A stretch of DNA of 6,898 nucleotides from assembly GCA_002329125.1 (NCBI GenBank), contig DCXX01000080.1:1-6898 (forward strand), written 5' to 3'. Shown one piece after another: positions 1-6,898 of the stretch (position 1 is its first letter; the number at the start of each line of letters is the position of its first letter). The notes under the pieces were generated by a model that saw only the letters and a program-made list of their open reading frames with translations, ran no database searches and was not told where the DNA came from. The position numbers and the translations under genes are program-made. This stretch comes from Fidelibacterota bacterium UBA2125. Lineage in GTDB: Bacteria; Fidelibacterota; Marinisomatia; Marinisomatales; S15-B10.

Positions 1-1495
1 AGACAATAGAGACATCCATTTCATCTATGAAAATATCATATTCGGCAGAAATGACAGGCGGATCATTCACATCTGGTTTGCCGGCAATATCTATGGCAAC
101 AACACTATTTATTGGATCGGGTACTTCTTGAGGCACATTGATTACAATTGCATCCTCTTCGCGGAAAGCATCCAATTTTATGGTTGGATCGGATAGTAGG
201 AAGGCCTGACCAGGTTGATTATATATGCCGGGGATCACCAAGCGGCCATTCTCCGGCCAGGAAAACACGTGAAGGTACAAACGCGTACCTCCCTTAACTG
301 TTTTCTGGGTACAACGTCCCCAGGACAAATGTTTGAAAGGGCTGGCCTGGGTCCCGTAAATCGATTCGCCATTGGTTTTCATCCATTGGCCCATGGCCGC
401 AAGACGGTCAATACTGGCTTGAGGAAAAAGACCTTCAGCGGTAGGTCCAACATTGAGCAAAAAGTTGCCCCCCTTCGAAGCAATATCAGCCAATTTTTGG
501 ATCAGATCCTTGCTGGACTTCCAGTTATTGTTGTGCTTGTTGTAGCCCCAGTGATCGTTCATTGTCATGCAGGTTTCCCAATCAATGCCAGGCAGACCTG
601 TGGGTGGAATTTCCTGTTCCGGGGTACCGAAATCACCGGCATAATTTCCCTCTTTCGTTAACCCTTGCATACCAGCACGGCCAGCATCAACTCTGTTGTT
701 GATAATAATGGAAGGTTGAAGATTTCGCACATAATCGTAGAGATCCTGACCGTATTCGTGGTTCCATGTCTCCTCCCATTCACCATCAAACCAGAGTACC
801 CCAATATCACCATAATTTTGGATCAACTCCTTAAGCTGTTTTTTCATGTGAGAGATATACCGGTCAAAATCGGCGCCATCCGTTGTACGACTTTCCCAAC
901 CACGGCGGGGAAGATAGTCCGGATGATGCCAGTCCATAATGGAATGGTACCAGCATATTTTTAACCCATACTTGCGACAGGCATTGGCCAGTTCGTCCAT
1001 GATGTCCCGTTTAAAGGGTGTAGACATAATGTCAAAATCTGTGTAGCGGGAATTGAACAGACTAAACCCATCATGATGCTTAGACGTGATAACAATGTAT
1101 TTCATGCCGGCATCCTTAGCCATGCGAACCCATTCGTCTGCATCGAATTTTATGGGATTAAACTCATGAACGAACTTATCATATTCATCAATAGGAATTT
1201 GAGCGGTTGTCCGGATCCATTCGGCGTGATTGGTCTCGCCTTTCCATTCTCCAGCTGGGATGGCGTAGAGTCCCCAGTGAATAAACATGCCGAAGCGGGC
1301 TTCCCGCCACCATGCCATCCTTGCTTGCTCTTGAACCTCTTCCGGCGTTCCTAATTGAGCTAAAGTCTCCGTCTGACTTTCGACTAGCTCCTGAGCTCTC
1401 ACCAAGCTCATCAGAATCAATAACGACAGTAAGTTATAGAGGACATAATTAGGTTTCCTGCCTTCTGCTTTTTCGTTGATCCTAGAATGCCTCAT
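1..1495 (-). CDS. GH29 alpha-L-fucosidase, secreted, C-terminus cut by window edge
   Basis: The reverse strand reads open for 498 codons from the ATG at 1495 to the left edge, so the stop lies outside the window. GH29 enzymes are retaining hydrolases that remove alpha-L-fucose from glycans. Residues 1-34 look like a Sec signal peptide: a basic n-region, a hydrophobic core (about 18-32) and a likely cut after VRA before QE. The catalytic barrel follows (about 55-385), with FGMFIHWG (68-75), SKHHDGF (138-144), LWFDGEW (234-240; D237 matches the family nucleophile), WETC (306-309; E307 is the candidate acid/base) and GGNFLLNVGPT (342-352). A beta-sandwich-like region starts near 385, and the last visible residues may begin another accessory domain. 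The start codon overlaps the cytochrome stop as ATGA, with a modest purine-rich GAAGAGAAG 11 nt upstream. The family call is firm; the natural substrate (fucoidan, host glycan or other) is not determined. Confidence 0.93.
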   Translation of the reverse strand, partial: MRHSRINEKAEGRKPNYVLYNLLSLLILMSLVRAQELVESQTETLAQLGTPEEVQEQARMAWWREARFGMFIHWGLYAIPAGEWKGETNHAEWIRTTAQIPIDEYDKFVHEFNPIKFDADEWVRMAKDAGMKYIVITSKHHDGFSLFNSRYTDFDIMSTPFKRDIMDELANACRKYGLKICWYHSIMDWHHPDYLPRRGWESRTTDGADFDRYISHMKKQLKELIQNYGDIGVLWFDGEWEETWNHEYGQDLYDYVRNLQPSIIINNRVDAGRAGMQGLTKEGNYAGDFGTPEQEIPPTGLPGIDWETCMTMNDHWGYNKHNNNWKSSKDLIQKLADIASKGGNFLLNVGPTAEGLFPQASIDRLAAMGQWMKTNGESIYGTQASPFKHLSWGRCTQKTVKGGTRLYLHVFSWPENGRLVIPGIYNQPGQAFLLSDPTIKLDAFREEDAIVINVPQEVPDPINSVVAIDIAGKPDVNDPPVISAEYDIFIDEMDVSIV

Positions 1496-3795
1496 GATGA
1501 TGAATTCTTCTCTTCAGACCTTTTTAATTGCTGATGCAGTTGTTTTACCATCTCCTGCGGCCCGGGAGCCTGGGGCAGCAGTTGCACCAGCTTTTCAGCA
1601 TATGTCAACGCACGATACCATCTCTGTTCCTGAATAAAGAACACCGCTAAGGCATTTACAATGTCAGGATCGCCGGGAGCGGTCTCATGAGCTTTCAAGT
1701 ACATGACCTCCGCCTTCTGCCGCTTGCCCAGGTGATGTAGGGTCAGTCCGTAGTTGTACCGTTTACGGGCGTCTCCCGGCGACAATTCGACTGCGGTTGA
1801 CAACGGTTCAACCGCCTCGTCAAGACGCTGCTCTTCAGCCAACAACAAACCGAGGGAATAGTAAAGCTCCCCTTCATGCGGAACAAGCTCGATGGCCTGA
1901 CGAAGTTCGCGTTCTGCAAGATTGTTTCTACGCGTGCGGTTATAAAGATTCACTATATTGATCCGCGCTGGCAAAAAATAGGGGTCCATTTTGACGGCGT
2001 TGCGGTAGTGCACTTCTGCTGAATCAAGCTTATCCTGGCTCTCATAAAACACGGCAAGATTCAAATGCGCCCCGGGTTGGTCAGCCATCGCATATTGCAC
2101 CGATTTGAATTCATCGATTGCAGCTTTTAACCTGACCTTTTCCGCCGATGCCAGCTCATATAATGGTACCTGGCTGAGTAAACGGGTTGCCGCCAGGCGG
2201 ACCGCAAGCACGGAATCGCTCAATAAAGGTAGCATATATTTTACTCCGTCTTGCGGAGGCATACGGTTCAATCCACCCGCAGCTGTAGCCCGCACTAATG
2301 GGTTCCGGTTCCGTGTTGCTTTTAACAAACTTTTCTCGATACGCTCGGAACTGTACTGCCGCATCAGTTCCAGGGCGCTTGCGCGCACCACAGCCGGTTG
2401 CAGACTATCACTGGCAAGGTTCATCAGTTTATCCAGTGCAGCGGGTTGGCCCGAACGTCCCACGGCGAAAACTTCCGCATAATGTTCACCTTCCGAAACT
2501 GTTGGACCATTCCAATCGGCCACCACACTGGCAGCCCATTGTACGGTTTTATCTTCGTGACACATGGTGCAAGCATCGGGTGTTCCCAGCTTAACCGAGA
2601 GGTCGGGCCGGGGCACCCGAAAGCTATGATCCCGACGTGAGTCCACAACCATATAAGTTTGAGCCGGCATATGGCAATTCACGCACTGCGCCCCCTCCGA
2701 GTCTGGCTGGTGAAAGTGATGTTCCGGCGAATCGTAATTCTTCAGTTCCAGGGTCTCGAACTTTTCACGGGGGAACTGCTGATGGCACTGCACGCATACA
2801 CCATTTCCTTCCTGAACCAATTTTAACGTGTGTGGATTGTGACAATCGCTACATGCTACCCCGGTCTGATACATCCTACTTTGCAGGAAAGACCCGTAAA
2901 CATAGACTTCATCAAGAATCTGCCCGTCCGCATGATACAGGCCCTGGCTTAGAACAGCGGGTAAAAAGTTGTTTAGCAACGGGGCCCCCGCAGAAATCCT
3001 GTCACTAAGTTGACTGCGTCGGGAGTGGCAGGGTGCACAAGCATCGAGCTGTCGGGAAGAACTGTTTTTCATGTCCACTATAAGGTGCTTTCCGCCAGAC
3101 GGCTGTGTAGCTTCTTTGTCCTCAGTCTGAGCCCAGGCAACATGAGCCTTGCCGGGACCGTGGCACGCCTGACATCCTACGTCGATCTGGGCCCACTCAG
3201 TCTGGTAGGAATTAGTCCTGAAATCAAAATTCTTACGTAGATCTGTTGAGTGGCAGTATGCGCACATATTGTTCCAATTCTGATAAATACCGGTCCAGTG
3301 CAATGGATCGTCGGCTGAATGTTTTTCACTGGGATATAGGTGAAACCAACGTTTTCTCTCCGTATCCCAAGCGATGGTTAAACATTGTAATCGGCCACCT
3401 TTAAAGTCGACGAGATACTGTTGTAACGGCTCAACACCGAATGTGTATTTAATTTCGAAGTCGGCCAACTTTCCGTCCGGACCTTCGGTGTTAATAAAAA
3501 ACTTGTTCTCTTTTTTGAAAAACCGCGATGTGAGGCCGAAATATGTGAATGAGCTTTCATTGAAATCACCAAGCACAGTTCTTTCATCAGCTTTCTGCAT
3601 TGCCATATCGTGATGAGAACCTTGCCATTCCTGATATTCCTTCTGGTGACATTCCATGCAAACCTGTTCATCGATAAATCGGTTTATAGCCTGGCTTTCA
3701 TCCTCTTTCTCACCTCCTGCCAGAAAGAACAGTACCAGGCCACAACAAAGCAGCGCTAAAAAAGCTGTGATTGAACTTCGATGCGGCTGCGTCAA
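1492..3795 (-). CDS. Octaheme c-type cytochrome (cytochrome c554-like) fused to HEAT and TPR repeats
   Basis: This 767-residue protein opens with a hydrophobic export signal or anchor (about 10-27). Eight CXXCH heme sites follow, with first cysteines at 46, 178, 208, 253, 315, 334, 371 and 409. The first site continues as W57, S60, H62, A65, the cytochrome c554-type pattern. CHGPG (211-215), CSDCHNPH (315-322) and CVNCHMP (371-377) are also typical of the multiheme cytochrome c554 / hydroxylamine oxidoreductase superfamily. Residues about 450-544 form three HEAT-like units, and 574-743 form five consecutive 34-residue TPRs. Expected location is the periplasm or outer face, with heme attached by a cytochrome c maturation system. 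Electron transfer or reductase activity is inferred; the substrate is unknown. The start is TTG, because an in-frame TAA sits two codons upstream and the first in-frame ATG is inside heme site 1; no good Shine-Dalgarno is visible. It follows the permease by about 21 nt and overlaps the fucosidase start. Confidence 0.9.
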   Translation of the reverse strand: MTQPHRSSITAFLALLCCGLVLFFLAGGEKEDESQAINRFIDEQVCMECHQKEYQEWQGSHHDMAMQKADERTVLGDFNESSFTYFGLTSRFFKKENKFFINTEGPDGKLADFEIKYTFGVEPLQQYLVDFKGGRLQCLTIAWDTERKRWFHLYPSEKHSADDPLHWTGIYQNWNNMCAYCHSTDLRKNFDFRTNSYQTEWAQIDVGCQACHGPGKAHVAWAQTEDKEATQPSGGKHLIVDMKNSSSRQLDACAPCHSRRSQLSDRISAGAPLLNNFLPAVLSQGLYHADGQILDEVYVYGSFLQSRMYQTGVACSDCHNPHTLKLVQEGNGVCVQCHQQFPREKFETLELKNYDSPEHHFHQPDSEGAQCVNCHMPAQTYMVVDSRRDHSFRVPRPDLSVKLGTPDACTMCHEDKTVQWAASVVADWNGPTVSEGEHYAEVFAVGRSGQPAALDKLMNLASDSLQPAVVRASALELMRQYSSERIEKSLLKATRNRNPLVRATAAGGLNRMPPQDGVKYMLPLLSDSVLAVRLAATRLLSQVPLYELASAEKVRLKAAIDEFKSVQYAMADQPGAHLNLAVFYESQDKLDSAEVHYRNAVKMDPYFLPARINIVNLYNRTRRNNLAERELRQAIELVPHEGELYYSLGLLLAEEQRLDEAVEPLSTAVELSPGDARKRYNYGLTLHHLGKRQKAEVMYLKAHETAPGDPDIVNALAVFFIQEQRWYRALTYAEKLVQLLPQAPGPQEMVKQLHQQLKRSEEKNSSS

Positions 3796-3815
3796 CTTTT
3801 ATTGATGGCAATCAT
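3792..3815 (-). other. Seven-codon minicistron overlapping the cytochrome TTG start (or sign of a 1-nt indel)
   Basis: One base after the permease TAA there is an ATG (3815-3813) that reads MIAINKS and stops at TGA (3794-3792). This stop overlaps the cytochrome TTG (3795-3793) as TTGA. Such an arrangement could let ribosomes that finish the permease re-initiate and pass to the cytochrome. The alternative is a missing base in the run of four A's at 3797-3800: one more A would put this ATG in frame, giving MIAINKK joined to LTQPHRSS and a normal lysine-containing signal peptide start. The sequence alone does not decide between them. Confidence 0.4.
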
Positions 3816-3816
3816 A

Positions 3817-5010
3817 TTATGACCGAAACAGCGTCTCCTCCCGATTGAACCATTTTACACAGCCATAAATAGAGACAGCCGCCAGTAAAAAGAGGGAAAG
3901 ATAAACTTCAGCAATAAGTATGGGATCTGCACCTCCGCCTAAAATGGCTTTTGTGGCAAGTGAAAGGTTAAGAATGGGTATTGCAGCCGTTACAGCGCTC
4001 AACTTGAAACCAGGAAGCATACCGATCATAGCGGGTAAAATTATGATGATGTTGAGCGGTGCCATCATACTTTGAGCTTCTTTAAATGATCTGGCAAAGA
4101 TGGAAATAGCTAGAGCCACAGCGGCAAAGAAAGCTGATACCGGCAGAACCATACTCATAATAATAAAAATCCTTCTGGGCCCGAGCATATCCATTACTGT
4201 CTGAGTAATATTTGTTTCAATAGTCGGAAGAAATTGATAAACCATAATCAAAACACCCAGCATTGCGAGAAAAGCTGTAGCAATGCTAAAAAGAACAACA
4301 ACAAGAAACTTCCCCATGACAATATCAAATCTGCTGGCCGGTGAAGACAGAATAGTTTCAAGAGTACCCCTCTCCTTTTCACCAGCGCCCAAATCCAATG
4401 CGGGATATATAGATCCCATAAAACCAAAAATGATGAAAATGTAAGGGAGGAATCCCCCGGCGTTTTCTGCAAACTTCTCCTCCGTGGATGCTACATCTTC
4501 CCTTTCTATGGCAATTGCATCAAAAAGGGTCTCATCGAGTTGCAACCGACCGATTCTTTCATTAACAATCTCTCTGTCGTACTGATCAATGATAGCTTCA
4601 ATCCTACGGCGTGCAGCATTGAGTGACTCCGATGACTTGAAGATAAGCCGAATCGTAGCCTGCTTGTCTCCTTCTACAAACTCAGAGAAATCCTGCGGAA
4701 TGATGACAACACCATCCAGTGTCTGTTCGGCTGTCATTGAACGGGCACTGTCTGCATTTGTCATGGTGACAAGAAAGAAATTTTCCTCTTTAGTTAATCT
4801 TTTAAACAACTCGGGCGAAGCTGTCTCATTAATGACAGCTACCCTCAACTCCTTGTCCTTCGCTTTTTCTATTTGTGACTGAGTCAGCTTTATAGCTGTT
4901 GTTGCAAGGAGCGGAATCACTACCAGCGGCATGACCACCATCATGAAAATTGTACGTCGATCCCGAATCATGTCTGTCAGCTCCTTAATGAGAATGATGA
5001 ACCAACCCAT
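3817..5010 (-). CDS. ABC-2 type exporter permease, NatB-like
   Basis: This 397-residue inner-membrane protein has the layout of NatB-type ABC-2 permeases. A short cytoplasmic N-terminus leads into one membrane segment (about 21-40) and a large extracytoplasmic domain (about 41-186). A C-terminal block of membrane segments follows, near 187-205, 232-258, 281-306, 315-333 and 366-386, with another possible at 340-356. GEKERGTLETILSSPASR (210-227) is the conserved cytoplasmic coupling segment of this family, expected to contact the ATPase. The gene begins one base after the ATPase stop and has a strong GAGGAGG site 6 nt before its ATG, so the two are almost certainly co-translated and work as one exporter. 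The B. subtilis relative NatAB exports sodium, but family members differ in substrate, so none is assigned here. Membrane limits are by eye. Confidence 0.9.
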   Translation of the reverse strand: MGWFIILIKELTDMIRDRRTIFMMVVMPLVVIPLLATTAIKLTQSQIEKAKDKELRVAVINETASPELFKRLTKEENFFLVTMTNADSARSMTAEQTLDGVVIIPQDFSEFVEGDKQATIRLIFKSSESLNAARRRIEAIIDQYDREIVNERIGRLQLDETLFDAIAIEREDVASTEEKFAENAGGFLPYIFIIFGFMGSIYPALDLGAGEKERGTLETILSSPASRFDIVMGKFLVVVLFSIATAFLAMLGVLIMVYQFLPTIETNITQTVMDMLGPRRIFIIMSMVLPVSAFFAAVALAISIFARSFKEAQSMMAPLNIIIILPAMIGMLPGFKLSAVTAAIPILNLSLATKAILGGGADPILIAEVYLSLFLLAAVSIYGCVKWFNREETLFRS

Positions 5011-5011
5011 G

Positions 5012-5782
5012 CTACGCCTCCTCTACCAGACGGACAAACTCGTCTTCGTATGTGGATTCTGTCATCTGGTTCTCAAACTGATCCCGGCTTCCGTTAAAAT
5101 AAAGTCTGCCTTCATGAATAATAGCAAGATCATCGCAAAGAAGTTTCACCTCTGACATCTGATGGGTGGAAAAGATGACTGTCTTACCCTCCTCACGGCA
5201 GGCACGGATCAGTTCGATTATTCGACGTGCGGTCATGACATCCAGGCCGGTTGTAGGTTCATCAAAAACAACCACATCAGGATCATGAATGATGGTTCGT
5301 GCAATAGAGGTTTTCTGTTTCATGCCTGAACTGAGGCGGGCGATCCTTCGGTCTGAAAAGTTTTGCATATCAAGCATTGAAAAAATCTTTTCTCTCCGCT
5401 CCTCGAAATGATTCATCTCCATACCGTAAAGGTCAGCGATATATTGAACCATTTCTGTCGGTGTCAGTCGATCATATAGTGCTGTCTGTGCTGTCATAAA
5501 ACCAATGTGCCGACGGACCTCCTGGGGCTGCTTCAATGTATCGTAACCAACTACAGTCACTGAACCGTGGGATGGTTTCAACATGGTAGAAATGATTCGT
5601 AGAGTGGTTGTTTTTCCTGCTCCATTTGGACCTATGAGCCCGAATACACGTCCCGCTTTACACTCAAAACTAACATCATCAACGGCGCGAATAGTTTTGG
5701 CATTTTTGTACTGCGGACCATGTTCACGACGCTGCCTTCTCGTCAAACGAAAATCTTTTGAGAGATGACCTACCTGAATCAT
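5012..5782 (-). CDS. ABC transporter ATPase, NatA-like
   Basis: This 256-residue nucleotide-binding subunit powers the adjacent permease. All key motifs are present in order: Walker A GPNGAGKTT (51-59), Q-loop Q99, signature LSSGMKQ (150-156), Walker B VVVFDEP (170-176), D-loop GLD (179-181) and H-loop H207. LSSGMKQK is typical of NatA-type exporters. A basic stretch (about 12-30) lies between the first beta-strand and the A-loop region. The frame stays open for 66 more codons upstream, to 5980. I chose the ATG at 5782 because MIQVGHLSKDF is the normal start of the domain, whereas the upstream residues have no ABC character and run into the divergent gene's 5' end. No Shine-Dalgarno precedes this ATG. 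As first gene of the minus-strand set, it is probably transcribed from the 5783-5907 gap. The exported substrate is unknown. Confidence 0.92.
   Translation of the reverse strand: MIQVGHLSKDFRLTRRQRREHGPQYKNAKTIRAVDDVSFECKAGRVFGLIGPNGAGKTTTLRIISTMLKPSHGSVTVVGYDTLKQPQEVRRHIGFMTAQTALYDRLTPTEMVQYIADLYGMEMNHFEERREKIFSMLDMQNFSDRRIARLSSGMKQKTSIARTIIHDPDVVVFDEPTTGLDVMTARRIIELIRACREEGKTVIFSTHQMSEVKLLCDDLAIIHEGRLYFNGSRDQFENQMTESTYEDEFVRLVEEA
5017..5023 (-). promoter_or_regulatory. Strong Shine-Dalgarno site of the permease gene
   Basis: The reverse strand reads GAGGAGG here, six bases before the permease ATG at 5010 and inside the last codons of the ATPase gene. It fixes the permease start and shows that the host uses canonical anti-SD pairing, which makes the missing SD sites of the ATPase and cytochrome genes more noticeable. 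Confidence 0.75.
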
Positions 5783-5907
5783 GCTGTTGAGATTGATACA
5801 GTATAAAAAGTCATATGTCGAAACTTTGTTTGTATCTGATTGCTTAGTTGAGTGAGATTCAGCAGTTAGACCTAATGAATTGATGAAAGCTAACCTTAGG
5901 ATTCTGA
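5783..5907. promoter_or_regulatory. Divergent intergenic region between exporter operon and PLP enzyme gene
   Basis: This 125-bp AT-rich gap separates the two outward-facing transcription units and must hold both promoters unless they lie inside genes. For the minus strand, TATACT (5807-5802) is a good -10-like hexamer 19 bases before the ATPase ATG, but no matching -35 lies at the usual distance. An alternative pair, TCGACA with TATCAA (5798-5793) 17 bases apart, would give an almost leaderless message. No clear operator palindrome or riboswitch-like structure was recognised. Confidence 0.4.
5848..5876 (+). promoter_or_regulatory. Candidate sigma70-type promoter for the PLP enzyme gene
   Basis: TTGAGT (5848-5853) and CCTAAT (5871-5876) are separated by exactly 17 bases. 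Each matches the consensus hexamer at four of six positions. This would place the transcript start near 5883 and leave about 25 bases of leader, including a short AGG at 5898-5900 that could serve as ribosome binding site. The match is modest, so the call is tentative. Confidence 0.3.
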
Positions 5908-6858
5908 ATGAAACAAGTACCCAATCTGGATGATATCCTTGCCGCTGCCAAGCGGATTTCACCTTACGCTCATAAAACACCGGTTCTCACCTGTTCCGCT
6001 ATCGATGAAATGGCCCATACGAATATCTATTTCAAATGTGAGAATTTTCAGAAAGTTGGCGCCTTCAAATTTCGTGGTGCGTGTAATACCGTGTTCTCGT
6101 TGTCTGATGAAAAAGCAGAACGCGGTGTAGGTACCCATTCATCAGGAAACCATGCCGCTGCTGTTGCATTGGCGGCCAAACTTCGTGGGATAAAAGCTCA
6201 CGTGGTTATGCCTGAGAATGCACCGGAGATAAAAAAGAAAGCAGTGATGGGGTACGGAGCTGAGATCACCTTTTGCGAACCGACTCTTAAAGCACGGGAA
6301 ACAACTCTGGAGTCGGTTATTGAACAAACCGGAGCAGTTGAGATCCACCCATTTGATGATCCTCGCGTCATTTCCGGGCAGGGAACGGCGGCTCTGGAGC
6401 TCATGGATGAGATAGATGATCTGGATGCCATTCTCGCCCCCGTAGGCGGAGGAGGACTCATTTGCGGTACCGCTATCGCGGTGGCTGGCATGGGCAATTC
6501 GGTTTCAGTCTTCGCAGCTGAGCCAAAAAATGCCGATGACGCCTATCAGTCTTTTAAATCAGGAAAATTTGTTCCGCAAACTAATCCTGACACCATGGCC
6601 GACGGCCTCCTCACTTCACTGAGCGAATTGACTCTTTCCATCATCATGAAATACGTGAGCGATATTTTCACAGTGACAGAGGAGGAGATTATTACAACCA
6701 TGCGAACTGTATGGGAGAGAATGAAGATCATTATCGAACCCTCCTCAGCTGTACCTGTAGCGGCGGTATTTAATCAGGCGAACGGTCTAGCAGGTAAAAA
6801 GGTGGGTGTCATCCTTACAGGCGGGAACGTAGATTTGAAGAAGTTTCGGTGGTCTTGA
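5908..6858 (+). CDS. Serine racemase / threonine-serine dehydratase family PLP enzyme
   Basis: This complete 316-residue fold-type II PLP enzyme is expected in the cytoplasm. Family members either dehydrate L-serine, L-threonine or 3-hydroxyaspartate to the 2-oxo acid plus ammonia, or racemise serine. K54 in GAFKFRGACN (51-60) is the Schiff-base lysine. SSGNH (78-82) holds the serine (S79) that acts on the opposite face in serine racemases. The glycine loop GGGGL (180-184) binds the cofactor phosphate, and EPSS (277-280) and TGGNVDL (304-310) are also family signatures. E205, A209 and D211 in EPKNADD match the divalent-cation site of serine racemase. No ACT domain is present, so the feedback control of long biosynthetic IlvA enzymes is not expected. 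The ATG is preceded by a short AGG 7 nt upstream. It is divergent from the exporter operon, with no evident functional link. Racemase versus dehydratase activity cannot be settled here. Confidence 0.9.
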   Translation: MKQVPNLDDILAAAKRISPYAHKTPVLTCSAIDEMAHTNIYFKCENFQKVGAFKFRGACNTVFSLSDEKAERGVGTHSSGNHAAAVALAAKLRGIKAHVVMPENAPEIKKKAVMGYGAEITFCEPTLKARETTLESVIEQTGAVEIHPFDDPRVISGQGTAALELMDEIDDLDAILAPVGGGGLICGTAIAVAGMGNSVSVFAAEPKNADDAYQSFKSGKFVPQTNPDTMADGLLTSLSELTLSIIMKYVSDIFTVTEEEIITTMRTVWERMKIIIEPSSAVPVAAVFNQANGLAGKKVGVILTGGNVDLKKFRWS

Positions 6859-6898
6859 GCTGGGAACAGCAGATCCTTTTCCCAAACAATATACCTAA
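6859..6898 (+). other. Short tail after the PLP enzyme gene, no gene seen
   Basis: Forty bases follow the stop codon. They contain TGGGAA (6861-6866) and TTCCCA (6879-6884), which could pair as a 6-bp stem with a 12-base loop, but no T-run follows. I see no start of another gene before the window ends. Confidence 0.3.

Noticed and set aside
215..1354. Three plus-strand open frames of 93-148 codons across the left end
   Set aside because: They lie antisense to the GH29 fucosidase, whose catalytic motifs read cleanly on the other strand, and their translations resemble no protein family.
2105..3671. Several plus- and minus-strand open frames inside the cytochrome gene
   Set aside because: The eight heme motifs and the repeat periodicity identify the 767-residue frame as real; the others are frame shadows without domain character or start signals.
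1492..3795. NrfA-type nitrite reductase identity for the cytochrome
   Set aside because: There is no CXXCK heme site, there are eight rather than five hemes, and a HEAT/TPR half is attached, so canonical NrfA does not fit.
5783..5980. 66-residue N-terminal extension of the ABC ATPase
   Set aside because: It has no ABC-domain features, overlaps the divergent gene and spans the only space available for promoters; the internal ATG at 5782 gives the normal family length.
6861..6884. Possible rho-independent terminator after the PLP enzyme gene
   Set aside because: The stem is only 6 bp with a 12-base loop, and no T-run follows on the plus strand.
1..6898. CRISPR array, insertion sequence, tRNA or phage-defence system
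   Set aside because: I saw no spaced direct repeats, terminal inverted repeats, transposase motifs or tRNA-like cloverleafs, and every long reading frame is explained by the five genes.

Overview
The window carries five genes and almost no non-coding DNA. Four lie on the minus strand and probably form one transcription unit. Read 5'->3' from about 5.8 kb down to base 1, they are an ABC-2 exporter ATPase (NatA-like), its membrane permease (NatB-like), a secreted octaheme c-type cytochrome with HEAT and TPR repeats, and a secreted GH29 alpha-L-fucosidase cut by the left edge. The fifth gene is divergent on the plus strand: a complete serine racemase / threonine-serine dehydratase type PLP enzyme.

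The organism is a bacterium with an extracytoplasmic redox compartment, most likely Gram-negative: the 8-heme cytochrome and the fucosidase both begin with export signals. Shine-Dalgarno sites are used, and the permease has a textbook one. Cytochrome c554-type/TPR fusions, NatAB exporters and GH29 fucosidases together fit environmental, probably marine, lineages such as Planctomycetes or FCB-group phyla. No taxonomic marker is present, so this is only a leaning.

Layout: 1-1495 fucosidase (-, partial); 1492-3795 octaheme/HEAT/TPR cytochrome (-, TTG start); 3817-5010 permease (-); 5012-5782 ATPase (-); 5783-5907 divergent intergenic region; 5908-6858 PLP enzyme (+); 6859-6898 a short tail without a clear terminator. 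Junctions within the minus-strand set are very tight: 1 nt between ATPase and permease, about 21 nt between permease and cytochrome, and an ATGA stop/start overlap between cytochrome and fucosidase.

The ATPase and permease form a self-evident two-gene exporter. The cytochrome and fucosidase are both predicted to act outside the cytoplasm and appear translationally coupled, an unusual pairing of a multiheme electron carrier or reductase with a glycosidase. Whether they share a pathway, such as use of a fucosylated or sulfated polysaccharide alongside respiration, is inference from position only. No mobile element, CRISPR array, tRNA or rRNA was seen.
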